Below, piece by piece: positions 1 to 10,574 of a stretch of 64,000 bases of DNA. The DNA comes from Gnetum montanum. Lineage: Eukaryota; Streptophyta; Gnetopsida; Gnetales; Gnetaceae. The notes under the pieces were generated by a model that saw nothing but the letters and a program-made list of their open reading frames with translations, had not been told where the DNA came from and did not search any database. Within the stretch, counting starts at the first letter, position 1, and every line of letters starts with the position of its first letter. The position numbers and the translations under genes are program-made. The stretch spans positions 248,902 through 312,901 of the forward strand of contig MNCI01026966.1 of the NCBI GenBank assembly GCA_015680685.1, given 5' to 3'.

Positions 1-1398
1 TACCAGTCGAGTGCTCTCCCTATGAGAGACATGGGAAATACACGAAGGATGGAGTGGGGCCAAGCCTGGAGCAGCGCGCATTCTAGCCAGAATGTTATAA
101 GGTGTGCGTTGGGATCGGTCTCCTCGTTGTATTTGGTTAATGTGGGCAAGGGGACACCTTTGGGTAGGGTTAGAGGCGGGACAGAGGAGCTGATAGGGTC
201 ATCATTGTAGAAATCCACTACCTTTAACTCTCCCTCAGTGGCCGTTTTGAGGCATTTCACCTCTTCGGTAAGCTCTTGCATTATCTTTTTGGCGTCCACC
301 CAATCTTGGGCGCTCGGTGACACGGTGGCTTAGGGTTGCGGTATACTGTACAAGCTAGATTGTTGTGTGTTAGGTTGAAGAGCTGAAAGTTGCATGGTCG
401 GTGGTTGGGTTTGTAGAAAATTCACAACGGGCAATGCCAAGGATGACACGTTGTAGGAAAAATGTTGTTGTTGTTGTTGCAGCTGGGGTTGTATTTGGGG
501 CACATTTGCCAGTGGGACCGTGTGGGGTGGTGTATGGGGATGGGGGACCTGGTGCGATGACGCTCCCCTTGCTGGCCATTGCCCCACCACGTTATGGGTG
601 GGGACTCCCTGTTGGGTCATGATTGTTTGGGGAAGTGTATATGCTTGGACGTGTGGTATGAAGTGGACGGATGTGGATGCTGGAATCACGTGTGGCATCC
701 CGATCACCCTTGGTGGGAGTGTTGCCCCCAGGTTATCGAAAGGTGGCAGCACTTATGAGGATGGGCCCGCAGCGGTAGTAGGGGTGACCACGAGTGGGAA
801 GGTGTTGGGTTGGGGATCACTGGAAGAGGGACATGGACTAATGCTGCTGTTTCTAGAAGTGGCTGTTGAGCCTGGATGAATCTAAGGTGTTGCAAGGGCA
901 TGAGTTCCCCTGTGCCGGGATGAAAGATGGGGTTGACCTGTGCTTGAGGGCTCAAGGTATGGTACGAATCTCCTTGCTCGGATTGGGCGGCAAACCCTTC
1001 TTCATCCTCTGGTTGGGGCTCCAGTGCGGGCTGGTCCAATGAATTATTCCTTTGAAGGAGGAGTTGTGTGATGAGTTCCGAATAGTGTTCAGGAACGGGA
1101 ATTACGTCGTACGGGGAAGGGATGAACTCTCGTCCCCCCTGTAATACAACTCGAACTGTCTCTTCACCTCCAGTTCAGCTTGATCAACAGCCAGGCCCGC
1201 TTGTATCTTAATACAGATAAAGTTATATTGATCCTGGGTGATGATGTTAGAGGCTGGGTCCCTCCGTTGCAGCCTTAGGGATCGACGAGGACCCGCTGTG
1301 GGTTGCATTCTTGGGTGTTGTGCGACGGGCTGTTGGACAGCTATGGTGTCCATGGCGGTGGTCTGGGTGGTGAGAGCGATGTTGTTTGAAGGGTTCAT
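1..1398 (-). pseudogene. gag polyprotein of element D, N-terminal part
   Basis: The start at 1398 (MNPSNN) matches the gag starts of B-plus and B-minus (MNP-). Residues near QYNFICIKIQ, followed by an acidic stretch, are shared with the gag of A1, A2 and B-minus. Next comes a long Pro/Gln-rich, low-complexity region (about 1000 to 330), then at the left edge the start of the retrotransposon gag domain (DFYNDDPI...PPLTLP). The frame changes near 1134-1139, a run of six C, and near 723-728, a run of five C. One in-frame TAA stands at about 330. Otherwise it stays open, making it the best-preserved gag N-terminus here. The homopolymer shifts could be real mutations or sequencing errors. Confidence 0.75.
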
Positions 1399-1449
1399 GA
1401 TGCTATCTCATGGATAGGAGTAAGTCTGGAAAGGCTGAGTTGTTCTGTA

Positions 1450-2200
1450 ATGCGGTGTGCAATGTATACACTTCAAAGGACAGTGTATGGTGTCAGCGTA
1501 TACAACGTATCAGCGTATACAGCATGTCAGCGCATACAGCGTATACAACGTGTCAGCGTATACAGCGTATATGATGTGTGGAGTGTATACAACGTATATG
1601 AGCAGCGTAGACGCTGGAAAGCATATAAGGCACAGGATGGGTCAGCGTAAAGTGGGACAACGTAAAATGAGAGCGTAAGACATGGAGCAGCGTTCAGCGT
1701 AAAAGGGGTGATCAGCGTAACACAAGAATGTAAGATGATTTGCAGCGTCTAGGACCACTTAGCGTAAAACTGGTGTTTAGTGTAAAACAGACGAACATGA
1801 CAAACTCAGCGTAAACACAAGCTCAGCGTAAAATAGGCCAGAGCGTAAAACAGAAAATGCAAAGCAGGCGAGTACAATGGGTTGCAGCGTAAACAACTTG
1901 CAGCGTACAATTCACAGCATCAACAGTGCACAGTATGAAATGGGCTCAGCGTAAGGGCCGACTCTAGCATAAATACAGGCGCGTAAAATAGGTTACAGCA
2001 TGAATAGTAGAGCGTAAAACAGGTGAACGTATAGCAAAGATGGAGAGCAGGTTTTTAAGAATGTAAACGTTGTGCAGCGTATACGTTGGACAGTTGGGGA
2101 AGTAGGTTCAGAACTGGACAGCGTAAACACTGGGGAAGTTGGGGCAGCGTACCGTTAGCGGCGTAGACGCTTAACAACGTGTACGCTGGGAGTTGCGGGT
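1450..2200. repeat. Leader array of short AGCGTA/GCGTATAC motifs (element D)
   Basis: Between gag and the primer-binding site the sequence is packed with AGCGTAAA, CAGCGTATAC and derivatives, dozens of copies at irregular spacings of roughly 10-30 bp. The full motif CAGCGTATACGCTG is a palindrome, and D's LTR carries the same motif. No open reading frame is conserved here, so this is the untranslated 5' leader. Variants such as AGCATA and AGTGTA look like CpG decay. Confidence 0.8.
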
Positions 2201-2212
2201 AAGTTTCAAGGA

Positions 2213-2231
2213 GGCCCTCCTTCTAGCGCCA
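2213..2231 (-). other. Primer-binding site of element D
   Basis: On the minus strand this reads TGGCGCTAGAAGGAGGGCC and starts five bases after the LTR end. The same site with one to three changes sits next to the 5' LTR of A1, A2, B-plus and B-minus. I cannot assign the tRNA from memory. It is neither the Met-initiator type (TGGTATCAGAGC) nor the TGGCGCCGTTGCC type. Confidence 0.8.
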
Positions 2232-2531
2232 ATTTTTGTACCACCCGAAATCGTTGGTCTCTGGCTGGAAGGGAAAACAGGGGCCATGGGATCGCGGGAC
2301 GGATACAGAAAACCCTGCCTTCGCCTGAGGGTGAGTTGGAATGCAACGAAGGCAGAGTACCTTGGGTGGTCCGCACACAGATCAGACAAGGATTTCCCCA
2401 CGCATACGCAAAATGCTATATGCTGGGTTATGCGTAAACGGCGTGCAGGCGTGAACAACGAAAACAACGTAAAACGTAAACGGATGCAAACGAAGCGTGA
2501 GTGAGGCGTGGGCCAAATTGATGTAAAACTG

Positions 2532-2623
2532 NTGTTTACGCTGTCCAGTTCTGAACCTACTTCCCCAACTGTCCAACGTATACGCTGCACAACGTTTACA
2601 TTCTTAAAAACCTGCTCTCCATN
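2532..2623. other. N-bounded 90-bp inverted copy, probable assembly artefact
   Basis: Single Ns stand at 2532 and 2623. The 90 bases between them (2533-2622) are the exact reverse complement of 2040-2129. Every difference expected between unrelated repeats is absent, which argues for a misplaced contig or gap fill rather than biology. Confidence 0.85.
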
Positions 2624-2829
2624 CTGGGAACACAAGGCGGACGAAAAGCCTTGGCGTACACAGGTGTGACTCGGTCGGTTTGCAGGGTGAGCGGAGCGTA
2701 AGAGACTAGATCCGCAGCATGCAGGGCTTCCCAGCGTAAGAAGGTTTTCTACTCTTTTGCGTAGCGTAAATGTTCTCTGGTATGCTTCGGGATTTTGCCA
2801 ACCGTCTAGATGAAGTGGAAAAATGGGGG

Positions 2830-2837
2830 TTTTTATA
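2830..2837 (-). promoter_or_regulatory. TATA-like box in LTR D
   Basis: On the minus strand this reads TATAAAAA, about 620 bp from the LTR start. The TATAAATA boxes of the A and B LTRs lie about 500-1200 bp in. Confidence 0.5.
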
Positions 2838-3456
2838 CAGGATGTTACGCTAGACTCGGGATGGGAGACACGTGGCGCGTTGACTGGGTGCATACACTTT
2901 ACAAATATACAAAATGTTACAACTGCTGAGCGTATACGCCACATCAGGTAGGTGTATACGCTGGGCGTATACGCTGAAAATGCTGGGCGTGAACTGGGTG
3001 GAGATGCTGAGCACTGGGCATATACGCTAGAATGCTAACCGTATACGTGGGGTGTATATGCTGATGGATGCTGGGCTTACACGCCGGGCGTATACGCTGA
3101 TGGATGCTGGGCGCACACGCCGGGCGTATACGCCGAAGGGTGCCACTTGCTTCAATCTTGCTCTTCGGTGTCATCTTCATGCTGTCATTAGAGATCCTGT
3201 CATCGAGTGTGTGCATCTGCAGTACCTAGGCGTGTACACCGGAGGGCCGGACGTATACGCTGGAATGCTGGGCGTATACGCTGTATGCCGAGCGTATACG
3301 CTGTGTGATCTTAGCGTATGCGCTGGAGTGGATACGCTGGCACCATATACTTAGCAAAAACTCAGTGTTGGGATCATGCAGCCGACGTCGTTCGTGGGTT
3401 CCAGGGTCCTGTTTAGTGTCGAACAAGTACTAAGCTCTGAATTTTGTGGTGTTTCA

Positions 3457-3606
3457 ATGACCTCCCTTGTAAATAAGCTCAAAGTTTCCTTTCGCTTCTC
3501 TCTCTACACGATCGATAGGCAAGTTGGCTTGGATCTTAACATAGATGAAGTTATACTGTTTAGGTGTGAGGATTGTGTAAGTAGGGTTGATTTGTGAAGA
3601 TTCCAT
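3457..3606 (-). pseudogene. gag N-terminus of element A2, cut by insertion of D
   Basis: The reading frame begins with ATG at 3606 (MESSQINP) and stays open for about 50 codons through PKQYNFIYVKIQANLPID. It ends at a TGA created at the junction with D's LTR. The same residues open A1's gag, where KIQ has become KI-stop. This short piece has no internal stop, unlike A1, so it helps reconstruct the family start codon. Confidence 0.8.
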
Positions 3607-3609
3607 GAT

Positions 3610-3850
3610 AGCATGTACAAGCTAACGACGTGTGTAGTGTGAGTAACTCACGTTGTGAGTAACCTCAGCGTGAGTGGCTGGGTTCAGCGTGAGCAAGCTC
3701 AACATGCGTGGGTCAGTGTGAGCAAGCTCAACATGCATGACAGGTCAGCATGAGTAAGCTCAGCATGCGTGACAGGTTAGCATGAGCAAGCTTAGCATGC
3801 GTGATAGCGCTCAACGTGAGCAAGCTCAGTGTGCGCAAGCTGATTCAAGT
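3610..3850. repeat. Leader array of AGCGTGAGCAAGCT-type motifs (A2)
   Basis: About ten to twelve imperfect copies of units such as CAGCATGAGCAAGCTCAGC lie between gag and the primer-binding site. The same kind of array, longer, lies at 12465-12930 in A1. CG, CA and TG alternate at the same place in the motif, as expected from decay of methylated CpG. Confidence 0.8.
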
Positions 3851-3904
3851 TTCAATGTTTGGCAGCATTAGTTGGGTACGTTTCGACAAGATGATAAACA
3901 AGGT

Positions 3905-3923
3905 GGCCCTCCTTCTAACACCA
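3905..3923 (-). other. Primer-binding site of element A2
   Basis: On the minus strand this reads TGGTGTTAGAAGGAGGGCC, six bases after the LTR end. It is the decayed form of the site seen in D and A1. Confidence 0.75.
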
Positions 3924-3929
3924 ATTTAC

Positions 3930-5588
3930 TATACTGACCTAAATAATTGGTGTAAGGCTCAAAGGGAAACAAACACTGAAAGATCATTGGGCAAACACAA
4001 CTAACCTTGCCTTCACCCGAGGACAAGCTCGAAAAGAAAACAAAGGTAGAGTGCCTTGGATGGTCTGCATGCAAATCAACCAAGGACTTCCCTGATCATA
4101 AAATACAGCTTGCATTGGGTTATCATAAACTGATGTTCAGAATATAAAAGATGACGAACAAAATTTTAACAAAATGTATACATAAATGTATTGTAAACAG
4201 AGCGTAAATGGAGAAAACAATGTAAATGGTAAGCAATAATGAATTGTAGTGTATTTTTTAAACAAGAATGTGGACCGATCAAAGCGTAGCTGTGCGTGTG
4301 GATGGAAAGTCAAGCACTAAGCCCCAAGTGATGTGTTTATAGATGCTTGGATGCTAGGAGTCACATGTGCCTGAGCATCCAAAGTTTCCGATCGGTGTCC
4401 TAAGTCATCCACCTTCAAGATTGCCAATCATCCAAAATTTTCCATCCTTCAAAATTTCCCCTCTCTCTATTTATGTGAATGGATGGGGTATTTATAGGGT
4501 TTGGTTAAGTTTGGGCATGGAATCCATGGATGGAATCAATGGCTGAGAGATGAGAGGAAAATGGATCATGTGACACATGTCTGATGGACAACTATATGTG
4601 AGTTGGTCGTGTGTAGGCAGGCTATGTTTTTGACCAGATACATTGTATCTTACAATGTGTGTTTGGCTTACACAAGCTGGCTCACGCTCATGGACATAAT
4701 TTGGAGCATAAAAGCTTGACAAGCTTACAAATGGTGATGATTTTTTAAGAAAATAAAGAGGGATTGACTCTGGCTCATTTGAAACTTCTCGATCCTTGAA
4801 TCGACTGCTACAGGATGTCGATTTGAGTAGTTTCGTGGCTATTTGAGGTGTCTCTGCTTCACTAGGGCTCCTAGCATGAGTTGATTTGGTCCTGGCGTGT
4901 CCTCAGCATGTGTTTGGCATACTTTTTTCTAGGCATGAATAGTACTCACATTGATGAATAGTGTTCATGCTAATGAATAGTATTCACGTTGAGCGTGTCC
5001 TCAGTGTGTGCATGCTGCACTCAAGTTGGGCACTCATGATGGGCATGATGTCAACATGCATGACAGTGTGCATGAGCTAGAGTGACAAATTTTGAACCAA
5101 AATCTAGATTTCGAAGCCTGATTTTTGAAGCGTGGTGATTGACTAACTGTGATTGACAAATTGAGCCTAAAAGTGCCTTGTTTTGACCAATTTTGGGTAG
5201 GTCATGCTACACTCATGCTGCCAGCATGTCCACAGTGTGAGCTACAAAAACTTGCAATTTTCTTGGAATTCTGGAGGTTGAAGTCTGAAGGTTGTTGACC
5301 ATGAGTCTTGATGATGATTTGCACTTTGAAAACCAGACCATTTTGACTCAATCCTAGGCCTAAAAGTTACACAGATTGCACTCACACTACCAGCATGACC
5401 TCAGCATTCATGATAGTGTGTGTGAGGAAAATTTTCACTTTTTCCAGCATGAGTTGCCGAAGACAAGCCAGCGTGAGTTCCCAAGACAAGCTAGCATGAG
5501 TGGCATGCCATAGTTAAATTTTACCTTTTGAATGGTCAAAAGGGCTTGAGTTGTTTCAAAGTGTTAAGCTAAAATTAGTGGTGTTTCA
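3930..5588 (-). repeat. 5' LTR of element A2
   Basis: On the minus strand it starts TGAAACACCACTAATTTT and ends at TCAGTATA. It aligns along its length with both A1 LTRs (5760-7482 and 12996-14706). It contains the TATAAATA box (4489-4496), the family box GCCTTGGATGGTCT near 4050-4095, and scattered AGCGTGAG/CTCACGCT motifs in U3 (4860-5510). Confidence 0.85.
4489..4496 (-). promoter_or_regulatory. TATA box of LTR A2
   Basis: TATAAATA on the minus strand, followed by CCCCATCC. The same word and context occur in both A1 LTRs and, less exactly, in B and C. Confidence 0.6.
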
Positions 5589-5759
5589 ATAGGTTGTTGA
5601 GAGTGTATAAAGCTTGGACTAGATTGGGAGAATTGGAAGCTTTCCATACAATAACTCGTAGGGAGAGTTGCTAATAGGGAATTTTCATGTTGAGAAATAG
5701 GTCCAGAGGGAATTGTTGAGTTTGGTGCTCGAATCTCTCCTATATTTGCTTATGGTTCT
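5589..5759 (-). pseudogene. Integrase fragment of element E (between A2 and A1)
   Basis: On the minus strand the frame SNSPYELLYGKLPILPI is readable near 5602-5655. This is the SPYELLYGK-type motif at the end of the catalytic core of Ty3/gypsy integrases. An in-frame TAG follows. The fragment continues element E's integrase from 14712, the two parts being separated by A1, and is then cut by A2 at 5588. It includes the left target duplication GTTCT (5755-5759). Confidence 0.75.
5755..5759. repeat. Left target-site duplication of A1 (GTTCT)
   Basis: GTTCT directly precedes the LTR start TGTACTGACC. The identical GTTCT follows the other LTR at 14707-14711. Confidence 0.85.
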
Positions 5760-7482
5760 TGTACTGACCAAAATCGTCGGTGTAAGGCTGGAAGGGAAAA
5801 CAAACACTGAAAGATCATCAACAGACACAGGTGACCCTACTTTCATGTGAGGGTAAGCTAGAAAAGAAAATGAAGGCAGAGTGTCTTGGATGGTCTGCAT
5901 GTAAATCAACCAAGGACTTCCCCGAACATAAGCTATGGCTTGTGCTAGGGTTATCGTAACTAGTGCATGAAATTTAAACTATGATGCACGAAATGTAAAC
6001 AGAGTGTATACAGAACTGGTATTTGTAAACAAAGCGTAAACTGAATTTAAAAGGGAATAAACAATATAATGGAAGGAAAAAATGAATTGTATTGTATTGA
6101 TTAGAATGAATGTGCACCAGTCAAAGCATAGCTACACGTGTGGATGAAAAGCCAAGTGCTAAGCCCCAGGGTGATATGTTTGTAGGTGCTTGGATGCTAG
6201 GAGTCAGGTGTGCTCGAGCGTCCAAAAGTTTCCAGTTAGTGTTTCCTAAGTCGTCAACCTTCAAAATTTCCAACCCCATTTATGTGAATGGATGGGGTAT
6301 TTATAAGGTTAGGCTAGGCTCAGGTGTGGAGTATATGGGTGAGATCAATGGCTGGGAAATGAGAGGAAAATAGATCATGTGATAGGTATTCGATGGACAA
6401 CTACGTGTCAATTGGGCGTGCGTACTTGGGCTACATTCTTGACCGGGTGCACTGTATCTTACAACATGTGTTGGCTTACAAAAGCTAGCTTACGCCCATA
6501 GAAGTAGATATAATTTGGAGTGTAAGAGCTTGACAAGATCACAAATGATGAAAATTTATAATGAAAATGATAATGTACAACAAGAGAGATTTGACTCTAG
6601 CTTGCTTGAAACTTCTTGATCCCTGAATTGACTACTGCAGGATGTTGATTTGTGTGGTTTTGTAGCTATTTGAGGCATCTTTGTTTCACTAGAGCTTCCA
6701 GCATGAGTTGATTCTATCTTGGCCTATCCTAAGTGTGTGTTTGGCATGTTTTTGACCAGGCGTGATCAGTACTCATGCTGTCAGCATGACCTCAGCTTGA
6801 CCTCAGTGTGAGTGAATCAAAAAATAACATATTTTACACAAAATTTTGATCTTTGAAGCCTATTTCTTGAGTATAGAAATTGCCTAACTATGGTTTACCT
6901 TAAGGGTGATCTACAAGTCAAAAATTAAGCTTGACATGACTTGTTTTAAATCACTTTTCGTAGCTCACACTGGACTCATGCTGCCAATGTGACCTTAGTG
7001 TGACCATCAGCGTGAGCTACAAAAACTTGCAATTTTGAACCTGAAATCTGGAATTATGGAGGCTGGAACTTGAAGTTGTCAACCATGAACCTTGAGGATG
7101 ACTTGCACCCTTGAAATCAAATAATGTCGACTTAGTTTTGAGGTTTTCATAGTTTCTCACGCTATACTCACACTGTCAGCATGACCTCAGTGTGACCATT
7201 AGCATGAGTGAAAAACTTGTACAATTTGACTTAAAATTTGAACTCCTGAATGATGAAATTTGAAGTGGAAAGTAGTGGCCTTTGAGGATGGCTTGCACCC
7301 TCAGATTGGACCATCTTTGACTTGATTTTGAAGCTATTGGAAGTGTTCATGCTAAGGGCAAGCTGGTTTGACAAGCCCAACATGAGTTACATGCCTTAGT
7401 CAAATTTTTTCCTCCCAAAAGCTCAAAGGGGGCTTGAGTTGTTCTTGTTCCAAAGTGTTAGGTCAAAATTAGTGGTGTTTCA
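5760..7482 (-). repeat. 3' LTR of A1
   Basis: On the minus strand it runs from TGAAACACCACTAATTTT to GGTCAGTACA, with TG...CA ends. It contains TATAAATA (6298-6305), the family box near 5876-5926, and U3 copies of AGCGTGAG/CTCACGCTG, including inverted pairs such as CTCACACTGTCAGCATGACCT. Confidence 0.9.
6298..6305 (-). promoter_or_regulatory. TATA box of the 3' LTR of A1
   Basis: TATAAATA on the minus strand, in the same position and context as in the other A-family LTRs. Confidence 0.6.
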
Positions 7483-7499
7483 TTGGTCCCTCTTTGTTG
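7483..7499 (-). other. Polypurine tract of A1
   Basis: On the minus strand this reads CAACAAAGAGGGACCAA and directly precedes the LTR start TGAAACACC. Near-identical tracts precede the 3' LTRs of B-minus (45933) and G (33802). Confidence 0.85.
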
Positions 7500-9387
7500 A
7501 TGTCTGGAGGAATCCACCTGAGAGGCGTTAACCAAGAAGTACAAAACACCATGAACAACCAAGTACCAAGCATTATCCGTCGACCCCTAGCTGGATGTCA
7601 TCGCACTGTGTTCCAAAGTACATGGGATTAGGGGAAATGCAGTTAAAGATGCAAGGGGATTGGTTGTAACTAGGGAAATCAAGAGTTGATCAAGAGTTAT
7701 AATTATTGTTGGAATTGTGGGAGAGGAATTCTCTCACATGAACAAGTCATATCTTTAGTTCTTAGCAGTAGTCGTTTTTCAGCAGACTCGGAACCAAGAC
7801 ATAGGAATTGCATTCTTTGGAGAAGCGGGACTCGTATAGAGTGTTTACTGGAGCCTGTTTTAAAAAGACAAATCCATGCTATGATATGCGACATGGTCTT
7901 TTGAGACATGAGTGTAATTATTTTTCTAAGACAATTGCCTTTCCACCTGGGGCTTGTATGAGAAGAGCCAATGGTCTTGTGATGTTAATGAGGTCATGAA
8001 GACCTTTTTCGTGCATTTTGCTCTTTGATCCTTCTGTTCGATTTTTCCTTTTTTTTTCCTTTCTTTTTATTTTTTTTTCTTTTTTACTTTTTTCCTTTTG
8101 TTCATTTTGGAAGAGCTTGCTTTTAGTGCTATCCTCGTGCTCATGCGTTTGCATTTGTATCATGTACTGTGTACTGCATTTTGCATTGCAACAGCTTAGA
8201 GAATCATAGTGTGCAACAGTGTATCAAGAGCTTTGGGGTGAATAGAATGTATCAAGGGNTGCAATTTCAAAGCAGACAGAACAACATTAGCTTCATTTGG
8301 GTCCATGAGACAAATTATGCAGCAAGTGTTTTTGTGAAAAAGGTACAACCCGTAGCAACATATATTTTCAAGTATTTCCTAGTCATCGATGATGTTGCTA
8401 GTTTATAGTCTTAGCAGACTGTTTCGGGTTAGTTTCATGTCGTAACCCTTTGGAAATTGCCCATTTAGCATCGTGGCAGACGATGCATTGCTAGTTTATA
8501 GTCATAGTGGAATGTAAAGAGGAAAACTAGTTTATAGTCTTAGTGGACTCTGGATGCTAGTTTCACGTCATGGTGGAAAAATGTGGTAGTTTAGTGTCAT
8601 ACTGGATAGAGCTCTATGGTGTCAATTTACTGTCATGACTCTAGGACATTCTATGGTGCCAGTTTCAAGTCATAGCCCCAGGACCATTCTATGGTATCAG
8701 TTTTAGGTCATGATGCCAGGACTGTGCTATGTCAGTTTATAGTCATAGCGGACTGTTGCTTACCTTACTTGTGTAAGGTTTAATGCTGCATGCATGGTCA
8801 TGTTGTGTGTCTCCAAGATCCTACAAAAATCAACTAGAAAGAAAACAACATCAAGCAACACCTATCGTAAAAAAGAAAAGCAATGTAAAAATTATTAGTT
8901 TTAGGCCATTTTGAGCTGTAAGCTAGTTTAAGGCCTTTTTGGGCTAGGTGTTTTGGTAGTTTTATGTTTTTTTTAAACAATGTGTAAACTATGTTGACGA
9001 ATGTGTAAACAAAGCAAAATGTGTGATCTAAGCGAGCGACCAAAATATAAACGCATAGGCTAGTGTAATGTAAAAAAAAAGTAAAAAAAAATGCATGGAA
9101 AGTGGAGGAAAAGGGTAGTCGGCACCCACATTTTTGACCGAGGAAAAGTATTGATCATGTATTTTCTTCCTAACCAGGCATGGATTGGGCCAACACTTGG
9201 ACACGAGGGTCCGTTGGGCCAACCCTTGTTCATGAGGGTCCATTTGGCCAACACTTGGTTACGAAGGTCCATTGGGGAGCATCCAAGGATTAGGATCCTC
9301 TAGGGGGCTGTTGGCTTCAACCACTCATTCAGGTGTGTTAGCCTTAGGCGTTGCATTGGTTATTGTAGGTGTACCACCAAGAAACTC
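7500..9387 (-). other. Non-coding 3' region of A1
   Basis: No conserved reading frame is seen. A polypyrimidine run (8041-8110) is an A/G-rich tract on the sense strand and recurs in B-minus. A motif array lies at about 8395-8760. A single N stands at 8259. The ORFs here are low-complexity or not conserved among copies. Confidence 0.7.
8395..8760. repeat. Array of CTAGTTTATAGTC-type motifs (A1)
   Basis: About eight to ten copies of CTAGTTTATAGTCNTAGYGGACT-like units at 30-60 bp spacing, some with CAGTTTAAGTCATG. The same array lies at 47150-47420 in B-minus and, in opposite orientation, at 41440-41640 in B-plus. Related copies occur inside gag. Confidence 0.8.
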
Positions 9388-10131
9388 TTATTCCAAAACT
9401 TGCACCATGTCTATGTTGTGGATAGTCAAAGAGGAAGTGTTATCACCATGGATGATAAATTGACCACCTTCATATGGAAGGTGGATTTCTTGGTGGATGG
9501 GAGAGGAGATGGACCATAGTTGGGCTAGCCAAGGCCTACCTAGAATCATGTTGAAACCTGGCATCTCCTCTATGATAGTGAAATCTGTACTAGTGGGGAA
9601 TTGCTCTCCCACCACAAAGGCTAAGTTGATTATACCCTTCACTACAACATATGATCCATTGAAGTATTTTAGACACATGGTTTTGGTTGGCCTGATTTCA
9701 TTTGCCAGGCCTAGCTTGTCGATGACAGAGTACAAGACTATGTTTGTTGCTACACCATCATCTACATGCACTCTACGGATGGTACACTATCCAACATGAA
9801 TGCTAATGGATAGTAGAGCTATAGTGACCTCCCCTCATGCAAGGTTGACTTTGATTGCATCATTGCAAAAGGGTAAGGTTGTTGAACCCAATTTTGATGG
9901 TGTAGGAGGCAACATCGTTGCACAAATGGATGCCTCATTTGTAGGGATGTTCTCCATAATAGGAATGGAGGCCAAGACCTGGGCCAATGCTTGATAGTGG
10001 GCAGATGAGGTCATGACCAAGTCATACAAGCTCAACATCGTGTTCTTTTGCTTGAGTGTTTCCTTCACCTGGGTTAGTGTAGCTACAAAGTCCTTGTCAT
10101 TAGCTATTGTGTTGGCCTTGATTTCCTCCAT
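9388..10131 (-). pseudogene. Protease region of A1 (retroviral-type aspartic protease)
   Basis: One frame runs from MEEIKANT (10131) through a helical linker with KDFVATLTQVKETLKQKN into a protease. The protease has the catalytic-loop region VHVDDGVATNIV, a central NLAFVVGEQF, and GFNMILGRPWLAQL (the ILG-PWL motif of gypsy proteases). A single in-frame TAG near 9783 replaces the CAA seen in B-plus (VG-Q-CTIRR). After the protease there is no reverse transcriptase. The protease would cut Gag in virus-like particles. DDG in place of the usual DTG or DSG is known in plant gypsy proteins. Copies in B-plus and B-minus are closely similar. Confidence 0.8.
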
Positions 10132-10574
10132 GTGGTTTGAGAGAAAAATATCTTAGAGAGGGGACTTGGGCTTAGTTTGCTTGGCCTGCTTGGGGGTAGG
10201 GGCCCCAGTAGTTAGTTGTCATTTGTTGGTTGTGGCCTTTGCTTCAGCCATGGGGGTTGTGAGATGCTCATTTTTCCTCTTGCATTGCCATTTGGTGGGC
10301 CTACCCAGGTTGCTAGTGGGGTCAACCCTTGAAGAAGGAGGGATCGAGATGTTGCCCACTATTGGGCTTCAGGTAGGTGAGTGCCAGCACGTTGTGGCAC
10401 CCTTATGATAAAGGGTGGCTTAGGAGTTGTTTTAGGAGTTGTTGTGTGAATAAATCATTGTGGCACCTTTATGAAGAAAGGTTGCTTAGCAGTTTTTGTT
10501 GCTACGTCATGCCAGTTTAATGTCTTAGCAAATTATGGATGTGGAGCCTTGACCACAAAGGATGTTGTGGGTGC

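Larger units (their letters stand above)
1..3456 (-). mobile_element. Element D, LTR retrotransposon (5' part, runs off left edge)
   Basis: This is the 5' part of a minus-strand LTR element. Reading leftwards it holds a 5' LTR (3456 to 2237), a primer-binding site (2231-2213), a leader filled with short repeats, and gag from 1398 to the window edge. The right end TGAAACACC directly abuts element A2's gag at 3457, so D inserted into A2. The LTR ends TG...CA pair as TGAAACACC and GGGTGGTACA. D is richer in G+C and CpG than the other elements and has few lesions, which suggests it is the youngest insertion here. The protease and 3' LTR, if present, lie outside the window. Confidence 0.85.
2237..3456 (-). 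repeat. 5' LTR of element D
   Basis: On the minus strand it starts TGAAACACCACAAAATT and ends GGGTGGTACA. It contains many GCGTATACGCTG palindromes (2930-3350), a TATA-like TATAAAAA (2830-2837) and the family box ACCTTGGGTGGTCC near 2350-2398. Its apparent 1220 bp include an N-bounded 90-bp segment (2532-2623) that is probably misplaced, so the true length may be about 1130 bp. Confidence 0.85.
3457..5588 (-). mobile_element. Element A2, remnant of an A-family LTR element
   Basis: From right to left this holds a 5' LTR (5588-3930), the primer-binding site (3923-3905), the leader repeat, and the first 50 codons of gag, which stop at 3457 where element D inserted. The rest of A2 must lie beyond D, left of the window. 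Its right end abuts integrase sequence of element E at 5589, so A2 inserted into E. Sequence and order match A1 at 12.3-14.7 kb. Confidence 0.85.

Noticed and set aside
520-879. Gly/Val-rich plus-strand ORF over D gag
   Set aside because: It is the antisense shadow of the Pro/Gln-rich gag region.
1450-2200. CRISPR-like appearance of the regular short repeats in the leaders
   Set aside because: Repeat words are 6-14 bp, spacers vary and also contain the word, and the setting is a plant LTR element. The 12.5-kb array has 36-bp units without unique spacers.
2171-2944. 257-codon minus ORF across the D LTR
   Set aside because: It spans the LTR, the primer site edge and both Ns, including the misplaced 90-bp segment. 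LTRs are not coding and no motif is present.
7918-8163. Lys/Glu-rich 81-codon ORF on the minus strand
   Set aside because: It is the translation of the purine run in the 3' region of A1. The matching run in B-minus gives no such frame.
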